Source: Mollicutes bacterium (GTDB lineage Bacteria > Bacillota_I > Bacilli_A > Izemoplasmatales > Izemoplasmataceae). From it: a stretch of DNA of 7,267 nucleotides. The stretch spans positions 1 through 7,267 of the forward strand of contig PUMO01000047.1 in the NCBI GenBank assembly GCA_003551405.1. The letters run 5' to 3'. The position numbers were made by a program, and so were the translations under genes. Positions 1 to 5,304 of this stretch are shown piece by piece. The stretch's first letter is position 1. Each line of letters opens with the position of its first letter. Below the pieces are notes generated by a model that saw only the letters and a list, made by a program, of their open reading frames with translations, did no database searches and had not been told where the DNA came from.

Positions 1-351
1 ATGCTTTTCATTGGGTCGTTTACCGCACGGTTACGCAACCTTTTACCGCTTTTTGGTGCCATAATTTTTGTGTATTTATGGGCAAGAACTTCTGAGCCTG
101 CCTTGGCGAGTCGTGTCTTTCTTTTGATTCCGGCGCTTTCATTAATATTAAAACCCCGTCGCCATCCCCTCAAATACATCACCATGGTGGTGTCGTTTTC
201 TTTAATGATTCTTGATTTGACAGGCACGGTCGATATGAATCCCTTTACGCGCATTTTATTCATTGTCTGGATTAACGTATTATTTATACCACCCATGATT
301 GTGCATACCGTGCAAACATTTTTGCGTAAAGTTAAGACATTTTATACTTGA
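1..351 (+). CDS. Hypothetical multi-spanning membrane protein (possibly 5'-truncated)
   Basis: The reading frame is open from the first base of the window to a TGA at 349-351 and gives 116 residues. The ATG at position 1 may be the true start or an internal Met, because no upstream sequence or ribosome binding site is visible. The protein is very hydrophobic, with about four candidate membrane segments near residues 14-32, 37-52, 58-76 and 84-108. They are separated by basic loops (RLR near 10-12, KPRRHPLK near 51-58, RKVK near 109-112), as expected for an integral inner-membrane protein. I see no catalytic motif and do not recognise the family. There is no intrinsic terminator after it; its stop codon overlaps the -35 box of the rpsO promoter, so its transcription may run into rpsO. 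In many Firmicutes ribF precedes rpsO, and this is clearly not ribF. Confidence is good that it is coding, low for any function. Confidence 0.6.
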   Translation: MLFIGSFTARLRNLLPLFGAIIFVYLWARTSEPALASRVFLLIPALSLILKPRRHPLKYITMVVSFSLMILDLTGTVDMNPFTRILFIVWINVLFIPPMIVHTVQTFLRKVKTFYT

Positions 352-375
352 AAAAAAGCGCCTATATGATATAAT
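348..375 (+). promoter_or_regulatory. Sigma-A promoter of rpsO
   Basis: A -35 box TTGAAA (348-353) and a perfect -10 box TATAAT (370-375) are separated by 16 bp. A TG dinucleotide at 367-368 gives an extended -10. The -35 overlaps the stop codon of the upstream membrane protein gene. Transcription would start near 382, leaving a leader of about 80 nt before rpsO. A direct repeat GCGCCT occurs at 358-363 and 383-388, flanking the -10; whether it matters is unknown. Confidence 0.8.
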
Positions 376-381
376 GCTATT

Positions 382-461
382 TGCGCCTGAACCATGGTTT
401 GACGTCCCCTAGCGTCTTACTGAGATTCAGGGGTCACTAATGAAATAAGGAGGGAAACCAA
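382..461 (+). promoter_or_regulatory. rpsO 5' leader, probable S15 autoregulatory RNA element
   Basis: The predicted untranslated leader of rpsO is too long and too structured to be a plain Shine-Dalgarno leader. Visible pairings are CCTGA (386-390) with TCAGG (427-431), GACG (401-404) with CGTC (413-416), and a small palindrome AACCATGGTT (390-399) between them, which together suggest a branched junction. The loop of the GACG/CGTC hairpin carries CCCCT (406-410), which could pair with AGGGG (429-433); that would be mutually exclusive with part of the first helix, as in a pseudoknot or switch. The ribosome binding site AAGGAGGG (447-454) lies 7 nt before the ATG. Known background: S15 represses its own mRNA through leader structures in several bacteria, including Firmicutes. 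That this leader binds S15 is inference from position and foldability. Confidence 0.5.
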
Positions 462-731
462 ATGTCTTTACCTAAAGAGGAAAAACAACAAATCATTGAG
501 TCTTACCGCATTAAAGAAGGCGACACAGGTTCACCAGAAGTACAAATCGCCATTTTGACAAAAGAAATTAGTAAACTCAATGAACATTTGAAAATGCACA
601 AACAAGATCATCACTCACGCCGCGGACTGCTTCAAAAAGTTGGACGTCGTCGTCACTTGATGAACTATTTGCGCGACAATGACATTGAACGTTATCGTGC
701 TTTGATCAAAAAACTTGGTTTACGCCGCTAA
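462..731 (+). CDS. rpsO: 30S ribosomal protein S15
   Basis: Encodes S15, a primary-binding small-subunit protein that binds the central domain of 16S rRNA at the helix 20/21/22 junction and nucleates platform assembly. The product is 89 residues, the standard family length, and is colinear with Bacillus S15. Diagnostic stretches are GDTGSPEVQIAILT (about 20-33), the HHSRRGLL loop (about 50-57) that contacts rRNA, and the C-terminal RYRALIKKLGLRR. The ATG is preceded by AAGGAGGG with 7-nt spacing, so the start is secure. The gene has its own promoter (348-375) and an intrinsic terminator just after the stop (741-765), so it appears to be monocistronic. In many bacteria pnp follows directly; here two other genes intervene. 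Regulation is probably by S15 binding the structured leader. Confidence 0.98.
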   Translation: MSLPKEEKQQIIESYRIKEGDTGSPEVQIAILTKEISKLNEHLKMHKQDHHSRRGLLQKVGRRRHLMNYLRDNDIERYRALIKKLGLRR

Positions 732-738
732 AAGCCTT

Positions 739-765
739 AAACGGATGAATTTTCATCCGTTTTTT
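739..765 (+). terminator. Intrinsic terminator after rpsO
   Basis: The stem ACGGATGA (741-748) pairs perfectly with TCATCCGT (753-760) around a 4-nt loop, and TTTTTT runs through 760-765. Upstream A residues at 739-740 extend the stem against the U tract. It begins 8 nt after the rpsO stop codon. Confidence 0.9.
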
Positions 766-774
766 GTTTGGGGT

Positions 775-802
775 TTTATAAATAGGGAATTTACTCTATA
801 AT
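775..802 (+). promoter_or_regulatory. Probable promoter of the amidohydrolase/UPF0316 unit
   Basis: A perfect -10 box TATAAT lies at 797-802, with a weak -35 candidate TTTATA at 775-780 and a 16-bp spacer. Transcription would begin near 809. That would leave the in-frame ATG at 805 outside the transcript and supports the ATG at 841 as the start. The site follows a strong terminator, so a promoter is needed here. Confidence 0.6.
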
Positions 803-840
803 GAATGATAAGTGACCATTACAGAAAGGATGAATTACCC

Positions 841-2013
841 ATGAAAACCGTAATCAAGAATGCAACGCTCTACACCATGGATACACTCAATAACCAAGTG
901 GGGTATGTCGCGTTCAGCGATGGTGTCATTGAAACCGTAGGGACTGATTTTGATCCTGAAGCGTATGCGGATTATGACATCATTGACGCGAAGAAACAAT
1001 TGCTCACACCTGGGCTCGTCGATCCTCACAGCCACATCGGTGTGATGGAAGAAGGCATTCAGTTTGAAGGCAATGATGGCAATGAAACCACCAACCCTGT
1101 CTATCCTGAGCTACGCGCCATTGATAGTTTATATCCACTGGACAGCTCATTTAAAAGCGCACTGGCGGCGGGTGTAACCACCGCAGTCACAGGTCCTGGA
1201 AGCGCGAATGTCATTGGGGGAACCTTCACCGCAGTCAAAACGGTCGGTGATACCATTGACGATATGGTGTTTAAAGAGGAAGTGTGTATGAAAATGGCGC
1301 TCGGTGAAAACCCAAAACGGGTCTATTCTTCACAAAAGCGCAATCCTTCAACCCGTATGGCTTCAGCCGCACTGATGCGTGAGTGGCTTCAAAAAGCCAA
1401 AGAATACGATACCCAACTTAAAAAGTATGAAGCAGGCGAAGCGGATGCATCCAAACCGTCCTTTGATATGAAACTTCACAGCCTGCGCCGCGTGTTCAAC
1501 GGCCTTCCTGTAAAAATTCATGCGCACCGCAGTGATGACATTATGACAGCGATCCGTGTGGCCAAGGAATTTGATCTTAATATTACGATTGAACATGCAA
1601 CGGAAGCGCACACCATCCCTAAGAGTGTCAAAGCAGGAAACTTCCCGGTCATTTTGGGGCCTACGCTGGGAACAGCCGCTAAATACGAACTGCGTGGCAA
1701 ATCATTTGAGAGTGCGAAGATTGTGCATGCGCATGAGATTCCATTTGCAATCATGACTGATCATCCGGTTATTCCAGCTGAAAACATCCTGGTTCAGCTT
1801 GCTCTTTTTGTTAAAGAGGGTCTCAGTCGCCTTGAAGCAATGAAAGCTGTGACCATCAATGCCGCGCGGATTAATGGTATTGATGCGCGGGTTGGTTCCA
1901 TTGTGCCCGGTAAAGATGCGGACCTTGTTTTATGGGACGGCGATTTCTTTGATATCATGACCCGTCCAAAGCACGTGTTTGTTAACGGAAAGTTACAGTA
2001 CAAGCAGGGATAA
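841..2013 (+). CDS. Metal-dependent amidohydrolase (imidazolonepropionase-like superfamily, COG1228-type), substrate unknown
   Basis: A 390-residue member of the amidohydrolase (TIM-barrel metal hydrolase) superfamily, probably cytosolic as there is no signal peptide. The N-terminal part of the composite beta-sandwich (1-58) leads into the first metal motif DPHSHIG with H63 and H65. Other likely active-site residues are E156/K159 in GENPKR, H227 and H229 in KIHAHR, H252 in IEHATEAH, and D307 in MTDHPV. The C-terminal VGSIVPGKDADLVLWDG (351-367) closes the sandwich and is typical of the superfamily. The block FEGNDGNETT (about 75-84) and the GENPKR motif mark a conserved bacterial subgroup usually annotated only as amidohydrolase; reaction and substrate are not established. 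The start at 841 is chosen because AAAGGA (825-830) lies 10 nt upstream and the predicted transcript starts after the alternative ATG at 805. The next gene starts one base after its stop, implying co-expression. Confidence 0.93.
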   Translation: MKTVIKNATLYTMDTLNNQVGYVAFSDGVIETVGTDFDPEAYADYDIIDAKKQLLTPGLVDPHSHIGVMEEGIQFEGNDGNETTNPVYPELRAIDSLYPLDSSFKSALAAGVTTAVTGPGSANVIGGTFTAVKTVGDTIDDMVFKEEVCMKMALGENPKRVYSSQKRNPSTRMASAALMREWLQKAKEYDTQLKKYEAGEADASKPSFDMKLHSLRRVFNGLPVKIHAHRSDDIMTAIRVAKEFDLNITIEHATEAHTIPKSVKAGNFPVILGPTLGTAAKYELRGKSFESAKIVHAHEIPFAIMTDHPVIPAENILVQLALFVKEGLSRLEAMKAVTINAARINGIDARVGSIVPGKDADLVLWDGDFFDIMTRPKHVFVNGKLQYKQG

Positions 2014-2014
2014 T

Positions 2015-2554
2015 GTGGATGCAATCTTAAATTTGAACCCCATTCTTTTATATTTTTTGATTTTTACAGGCAAAATCATCGAAGTGGGCATGGCGACAGT
2101 ACGGATTGTCCTGATCACCAAAGGTGAAAAACTCAAAGGCAGCGTCATCGGCTTTTTTGAAGTCTTACTTTGGGTGGCGATTACCGCAACGGTTCTTGTG
2201 GATATTGCGGAAGACCCTTTCAAAGTGGTGGTTGTGTCCTTAGCGTTTGCGGCCGGCAATTATTTTGGCAGCATTGTTGAAAACAAGCTCAATATCGGTA
2301 CGGTAAAAATCGAAGCGGTTGTTAAAAAGACTGAAGGCAAACGCATCTCTAGAGCCATGAGAGAGATGGGCTTTGCCCTTACAGCCATTGATGCGTATGG
2401 ACGCGATGAACGCCGTGAAATCTTATACATGCATGTGCCCAGAAAATACATGGAAAAAGCAACAAGGGTTTTACGCGAAATGCAAGCGGACGCAGTCATT
2501 ACTATCAACGATATTCGTCCACTCTTTGGTGGGCACGGCATTTTGAGAAAATAG
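2015..2554 (+). CDS. UPF0316-family membrane protein (DUF5698 + DUF2179), YebE-like
   Basis: Predicted 179-residue membrane protein of the UPF0316 family. The N-terminal half has about three hydrophobic segments (near 8-25, 45-64 and 70-86) with the conserved-looking TVRIVLITKG (28-37) and the family-like GSIVENKLNIG (85-95). The C-terminal half (about 98-170) is soluble and resembles DUF2179, a small alpha/beta domain also found at the end of YitT-type membrane proteins; its last part, ITINDIRPLFGGHG, matches the family ending. Function is unknown. The frame is open back to a TTG at 1979, but I choose GTG at 2015: it lies one base after the amidohydrolase stop, follows GCAGGGA (2004-2010) inside that gene's end, and gives the family's usual length. 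This arrangement suggests translational coupling. The stop TAG lies inside the terminator stem. The start is less sure than the gene; TTG at 2033 is an alternative without a clear ribosome binding site. Confidence 0.88.
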   Translation: MDAILNLNPILLYFLIFTGKIIEVGMATVRIVLITKGEKLKGSVIGFFEVLLWVAITATVLVDIAEDPFKVVVVSLAFAAGNYFGSIVENKLNIGTVKIEAVVKKTEGKRISRAMREMGFALTAIDAYGRDERREILYMHVPRKYMEKATRVLREMQADAVITINDIRPLFGGHGILRK

Positions 2555-2578
2555 TGTGCAATGGCGCACTATTTTTTT
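2551..2578 (+). terminator. Intrinsic terminator of the amidohydrolase/UPF0316 unit
   Basis: The stem ATAGTGTGC (2551-2559) pairs with GCGCACTAT (2564-2572; one G-U pair) around loop AATG, followed by a run of T at 2572-2578. The TAG stop of the upstream gene (2552-2554) is part of the stem. It separates this unit from pnp. Confidence 0.9.
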
Positions 2579-2610
2579 GTTGGTCAATCCTATGATAATG
2601 CACATATTTA

Positions 2611-2622
2611 TGGTATTATAAT
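2611..2622 (+). promoter_or_regulatory. Probable promoter of pnp, extended -10 type
   Basis: TGGTATTATAAT contains two overlapping -10 candidates: TATTAT (2614-2619) preceded by TGG, an extended -10, and TATAAT (2617-2622). No good -35 box is visible at the right distance; TATGAT (2591-2596) is a weak match. An independent promoter is expected because a strong terminator lies just upstream. The predicted leader is about 35 nt, AT-rich, and ends with the ribosome binding site GAGGAA (2651-2656), 7 nt before the ATG. Confidence 0.6.
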
Positions 2623-2663
2623 TAACTAGATAATAATAGTAGATAGAAAAGAGGAAGTAAAAA

Positions 2664-4823
2664 ATGAGTAAAGCCAAAACTTTTGAGTTAGACCTCAATG
2701 GTCGTAAACTCGTGGCTGAAGTTGGCGGTCTCGCCAAACAAGCAACATCTGCAGCACTGATTCGTTATGAAGACACAGCTGTGCTTTCGGTGACGCAAGC
2801 AAGCCGAGAACCTGTAAATATGGACTTTTTCCCACTAATGGTCAATTATGAGGAAAAACAATATGCAGCCGGTAAAATTCCAGGTGGTTTTTTCAAACGT
2901 GAAGGCAAGCCATCTGACCATGAAACATTGATGGCACGGTTGATTGACCGTCCGTTGCGCCCCTTGTTTCCAGATGGGTTCCGTTATGAAGTGCAAATCA
3001 TCAATACGGTCATGTCAGGGAATACAGACAATTCTCCTGCCATGAGCGCAATGATTGGGAGTTCCTTGACGTTATCTTTGTCACACCTTCCATTTGATGG
3101 ACCGATTGCCGGTGTCACAGTAGGCCGTTTGAACGGTGAGTTTATTCTAAATCCAACCGCAGAAGAGATGGAAATGTCTGATATTGATCTCATTGTGGCT
3201 GGGACAAAGGAAGCGGTCAACATGGTTGAAGCCGGCGCGAAACAAGTCGATGAAGAAACCATGCTCGATGCCATTTTGTTCGGCCATGAATGGGTGAAGA
3301 AAATCGTTGAATGGCAAGAGGACATCGTGCGCGAACTTGGTGAAGAAAACATGGACTTTGAAGCCGTCCAACCCGACCAAGATGCGGTTGACTATGTCAA
3401 GGAGACCTATTTGAAAGCCATTAAAGACATGGTGTATACGTATGACCGTGAAACACGCGGCGATGAAACACGTCGTATTAAAGAAGAAATAGAAGCAACC
3501 TTTGAATCACGCTACGCTGAGTTGGAAATTGAAGACTACAATAAGAAACTCAAAGACGCCAAAAAAGCGGTCGATGCCCTTATGACCGATGAAATTCGCC
3601 GCATGACAGTTGAAGAAGAAGTGCGCGCCGATGGCCGCAAGCTCGATGAGATTCGTCCGCTAGAATCACAAGTTGATTTATTTGAACGCACCCACGGAAG
3701 TGCCATGTTCCAGCGCGGTGAAACGCAAGCGGTATCCTTAACAACACTTGGTGCCCTTGGTGAATATCAACGCATTGATGGACTCGGTGAAGAAGAGCAT
3801 AAACAATTTATGCTTCATTACAACTTCCCTCCATACAGTGTTGGTGAAACCGGACGCTACGGGCCACCAAAACGCCGTGAAATCGGCCATGGTGCGCTTG
3901 GTGAACGTGCGCTCGAACAGGTGATTCCAAACGAAGAAGATTTCCCTTATACCATTCGCGTTGTTTCAGAAATACTTGAAAGCAACGGCTCAACAAGCCA
4001 AGCAAGCATTTGCGCCGGCTGCATGAGTTTAATGGCGGCCGGTGTCCCAATCAAAGCACCGGTTGCAGGGATTGCGATGGGACTTGTTCAAGATGGCGAT
4101 AAAAACATTGTTTTAAGCGATATTCAAGGCCTTGAGGACCATATCGGCGATATGGACTTTAAAGTCGCCGGCACCAAAGACGGCATTACTGCCCTTCAAA
4201 TGGACATTAAAATTGAAGGTCTTGACAAGGAAATCCTAAAACAAGCCTTAGAACAGGCCCGTAAAGGCCGCCTGCATATTCTAGAAAATATGCTAGAAGC
4301 CATTCCCGGACCCCGCGCTGAGGTTTCAAAGTACGCTCCGAAAGTCAAAATCATGGTCATTGATCCCGACAAGATTCGTGATGTCATCGGTCCTGGTGGT
4401 AAACAAATCAGTCAAATCATTGAAGACAATGATGATGTGAAAATCGACATTGAACAAGATGGTCGCGTCACCTTGATGCATACGGAAATTCCTCCAATTG
4501 ATGCTGCAATGAAACAAATTGAAGATTTGGTTCGTGTCGCTAAGGTTGGCGAGATTTACGAAGGTAAAGTGGTGCGTGTTGAGAAATTCGGTGTGTTTGT
4601 GGAGCTTTTCCCGGGGACTGATGGCTTATGCCACATTTCCAAATTGGCCCATGAACGTGTCAATAAAGTGGAAGATGTTGTCAAGCTCGGAGACACCATT
4701 AAAGTGAAAGTCATCGGCATCGATGAACGCGGCCGCATTGACCTTTCCCGCAAAGCGACCCTTCCAAAACCAGAAACACCGAAATCCAATAATACAAACA
4801 AAGCTTCCTCTAATAAACAATAA
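2664..4823 (+). CDS. pnp: Polyribonucleotide nucleotidyltransferase (PNPase)
   Basis: PNPase degrades RNA 3' to 5' by phosphorolysis, releasing nucleoside diphosphates, and is a main cytoplasmic mRNA-decay exonuclease. The 719-residue product has the full family layout: first RNase PH-like domain (about 1-225, with FFKREGKP at 76-83 and DRPLRPLFPDGF at 95-106), an all-helical linker (about 235-310), the catalytic second RNase PH domain (about 318-550), a KH domain (about 555-620, GxxG loop GPGG at 576-579) and an S1 domain (about 625-697). The segment around 484-498 places D486 and D492 where the metal-binding aspartates of E. coli PNPase lie. NGSTSQASICAG (441-452) is the phosphate-site region in the form usual for Firmicutes. 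The last ~20 residues are a low-complexity Lys/Asn/Ser tail. The start has GAGGAA 7 nt upstream. No terminator follows; the RNase P RNA begins about 7 nt after the stop, so the two may share a transcript. Confidence 0.98.
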   Translation: MSKAKTFELDLNGRKLVAEVGGLAKQATSAALIRYEDTAVLSVTQASREPVNMDFFPLMVNYEEKQYAAGKIPGGFFKREGKPSDHETLMARLIDRPLRPLFPDGFRYEVQIINTVMSGNTDNSPAMSAMIGSSLTLSLSHLPFDGPIAGVTVGRLNGEFILNPTAEEMEMSDIDLIVAGTKEAVNMVEAGAKQVDEETMLDAILFGHEWVKKIVEWQEDIVRELGEENMDFEAVQPDQDAVDYVKETYLKAIKDMVYTYDRETRGDETRRIKEEIEATFESRYAELEIEDYNKKLKDAKKAVDALMTDEIRRMTVEEEVRADGRKLDEIRPLESQVDLFERTHGSAMFQRGETQAVSLTTLGALGEYQRIDGLGEEEHKQFMLHYNFPPYSVGETGRYGPPKRREIGHGALGERALEQVIPNEEDFPYTIRVVSEILESNGSTSQASICAGCMSLMAAGVPIKAPVAGIAMGLVQDGDKNIVLSDIQGLEDHIGDMDFKVAGTKDGITALQMDIKIEGLDKEILKQALEQARKGRLHILENMLEAIPGPRAEVSKYAPKVKIMVIDPDKIRDVIGPGGKQISQIIEDNDDVKIDIEQDGRVTLMHTEIPPIDAAMKQIEDLVRVAKVGEIYEGKVVRVEKFGVFVELFPGTDGLCHISKLAHERVNKVEDVVKLGDTIKVKVIGIDERGRIDLSRKATLPKPETPKSNNTNKASSNKQ

Positions 4824-4830
4824 TAAAGCC

Positions 4831-5197
4831 AATGCGTTTTGAACAATCGAGCAGCCCTTGGCGGCTGTTAGGAAAGTCCATGCTGACACATTCTGAGACG
4901 AATGTAGTGCTTGTGATGGCGGAAAACATAACGCCATGCACCGCTTGGTTTGGCGGTGACGGCCGGGCAAGCATCCCCTTGGGATGTGACGCCCTATAAA
5001 AGTGCCACAGTGACGAACTTGGATGGCAACATCCAAGGTGGAACGGGTAAACCCCACAAGTCAGCAACCCAAATTTTGGTAGGGGCACTTTCCCAGGGGA
5101 ATTCAACCTATGGGAAAGGCACGCCAAGCGTGCAGATAAATGATTGTTGCCCTTCGGGGTACAGAACATGGCTTACAAAAACGCATTCAAACCACTT
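4831..5197 (+). ncRNA. rnpB: RNase P RNA, bacterial type B
   Basis: The catalytic RNA of RNase P, which removes 5' leaders from pre-tRNAs together with the small RnpA protein. The ends pair perfectly: AATGCGTTTT (4831-4840) with AAAACGCATT (5178-5187) forms P1. Conserved blocks appear in the right order: GGAAAGTCC (4871-4879), AAAGTGCCACAGTGACGAA (4998-5016), CCCAAATTTTGGTAGGGG (5068-5085), whose GGT (5078-5080) would bind the tRNA 3' CCA, then GGAATTCAAC, and ACAGAACATGGCTTAC (5161-5176), which closes P4. Clear hairpins include CAGCC/GGCTG (4852-4867), CATCCC/GGGATG (4972-4986) and CTTGGATG/CATCCAAG capped by GCAA (5018-5037). The sequence between blocks follows the Bacillus type B RNA, not type A. 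At about 367 nt it is shorter than the roughly 400-nt Bacillus RNA, mainly because the region before the final block shrinks to a short UUCG hairpin (5150-5159). Exact 5' and 3' ends are estimated. Confidence 0.96.
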
Positions 5198-5226
5198 TAA
5201 GCGCTCACTGTAGCGCTTATTTTATT
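5198..5226 (+). terminator. Intrinsic terminator after rnpB
   Basis: TAAGCGCT (5198-5205) pairs perfectly with AGCGCTTA (5212-5219) around a 6-nt loop, followed by the T-rich run TTTTATT. It sits directly after the ACCACTT end of RNase P RNA and marks the end of the pnp-rnpB or rnpB transcript. Confidence 0.88.
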
Positions 5227-5246
5227 GTATTACCTACCGCGTTTTA

Positions 5247-5275
5247 TTGAAAAAAACGATGGAATGGTGTACAAT
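5247..5275 (+). promoter_or_regulatory. Sigma-A promoter of lepA
   Basis: A -35 box TTGAAA (5247-5252) and a -10 box TACAAT (5270-5275) are separated by an ideal 17 bp. Transcription would start near 5282, giving a very short leader before the ATG at 5305. It lies just downstream of the rnpB terminator. Confidence 0.82.
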
Positions 5276-5304
5276 ACCTTAAGGTTATGAAAGGACGATG
5301 CCCC

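Noticed and set aside
805..840. Earlier in-frame ATG for the amidohydrolase at 805
   Set aside because: It lies upstream of the predicted transcription start (about 809), has no ribosome binding site and adds 12 residues not expected for the family; ATG 841 has AAAGGA at good spacing.
1979..2014. TTG start at 1979 for the UPF0316 protein
   Set aside because: The extra 12 residues overlap the amidohydrolase and look unlike the family; GTG 2015 follows a purine-rich site and gives the expected length.
4101..4160. Possible unusual catalytic motif in PNPase (DIQGLEDHIGDMDFK, and NGSTSQASICAG)
   Set aside because: Both agree with the Firmicutes form of PNPase as in Bacillus; the metal-binding aspartates D486 and D492 are present.
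4626..5169. Long minus-strand open frames over the end of pnp and rnpB
   Set aside because: They are antisense to a certain protein gene and a structural RNA, and their translations show no family-like features.
4950..5213. 87-codon open frame on the + strand downstream of pnp
   Set aside because: It lies inside the RNase P RNA, whose conserved blocks and P1 pairing explain the sequence; it has no credible ribosome binding site.
5287..5304. Earlier in-frame ATG for lepA at 5287
   Set aside because: The only upstream purine run (AAGG, 5281-5284) is 2 nt away, too close; ATG 5305 has AAAGGA 9 nt upstream.
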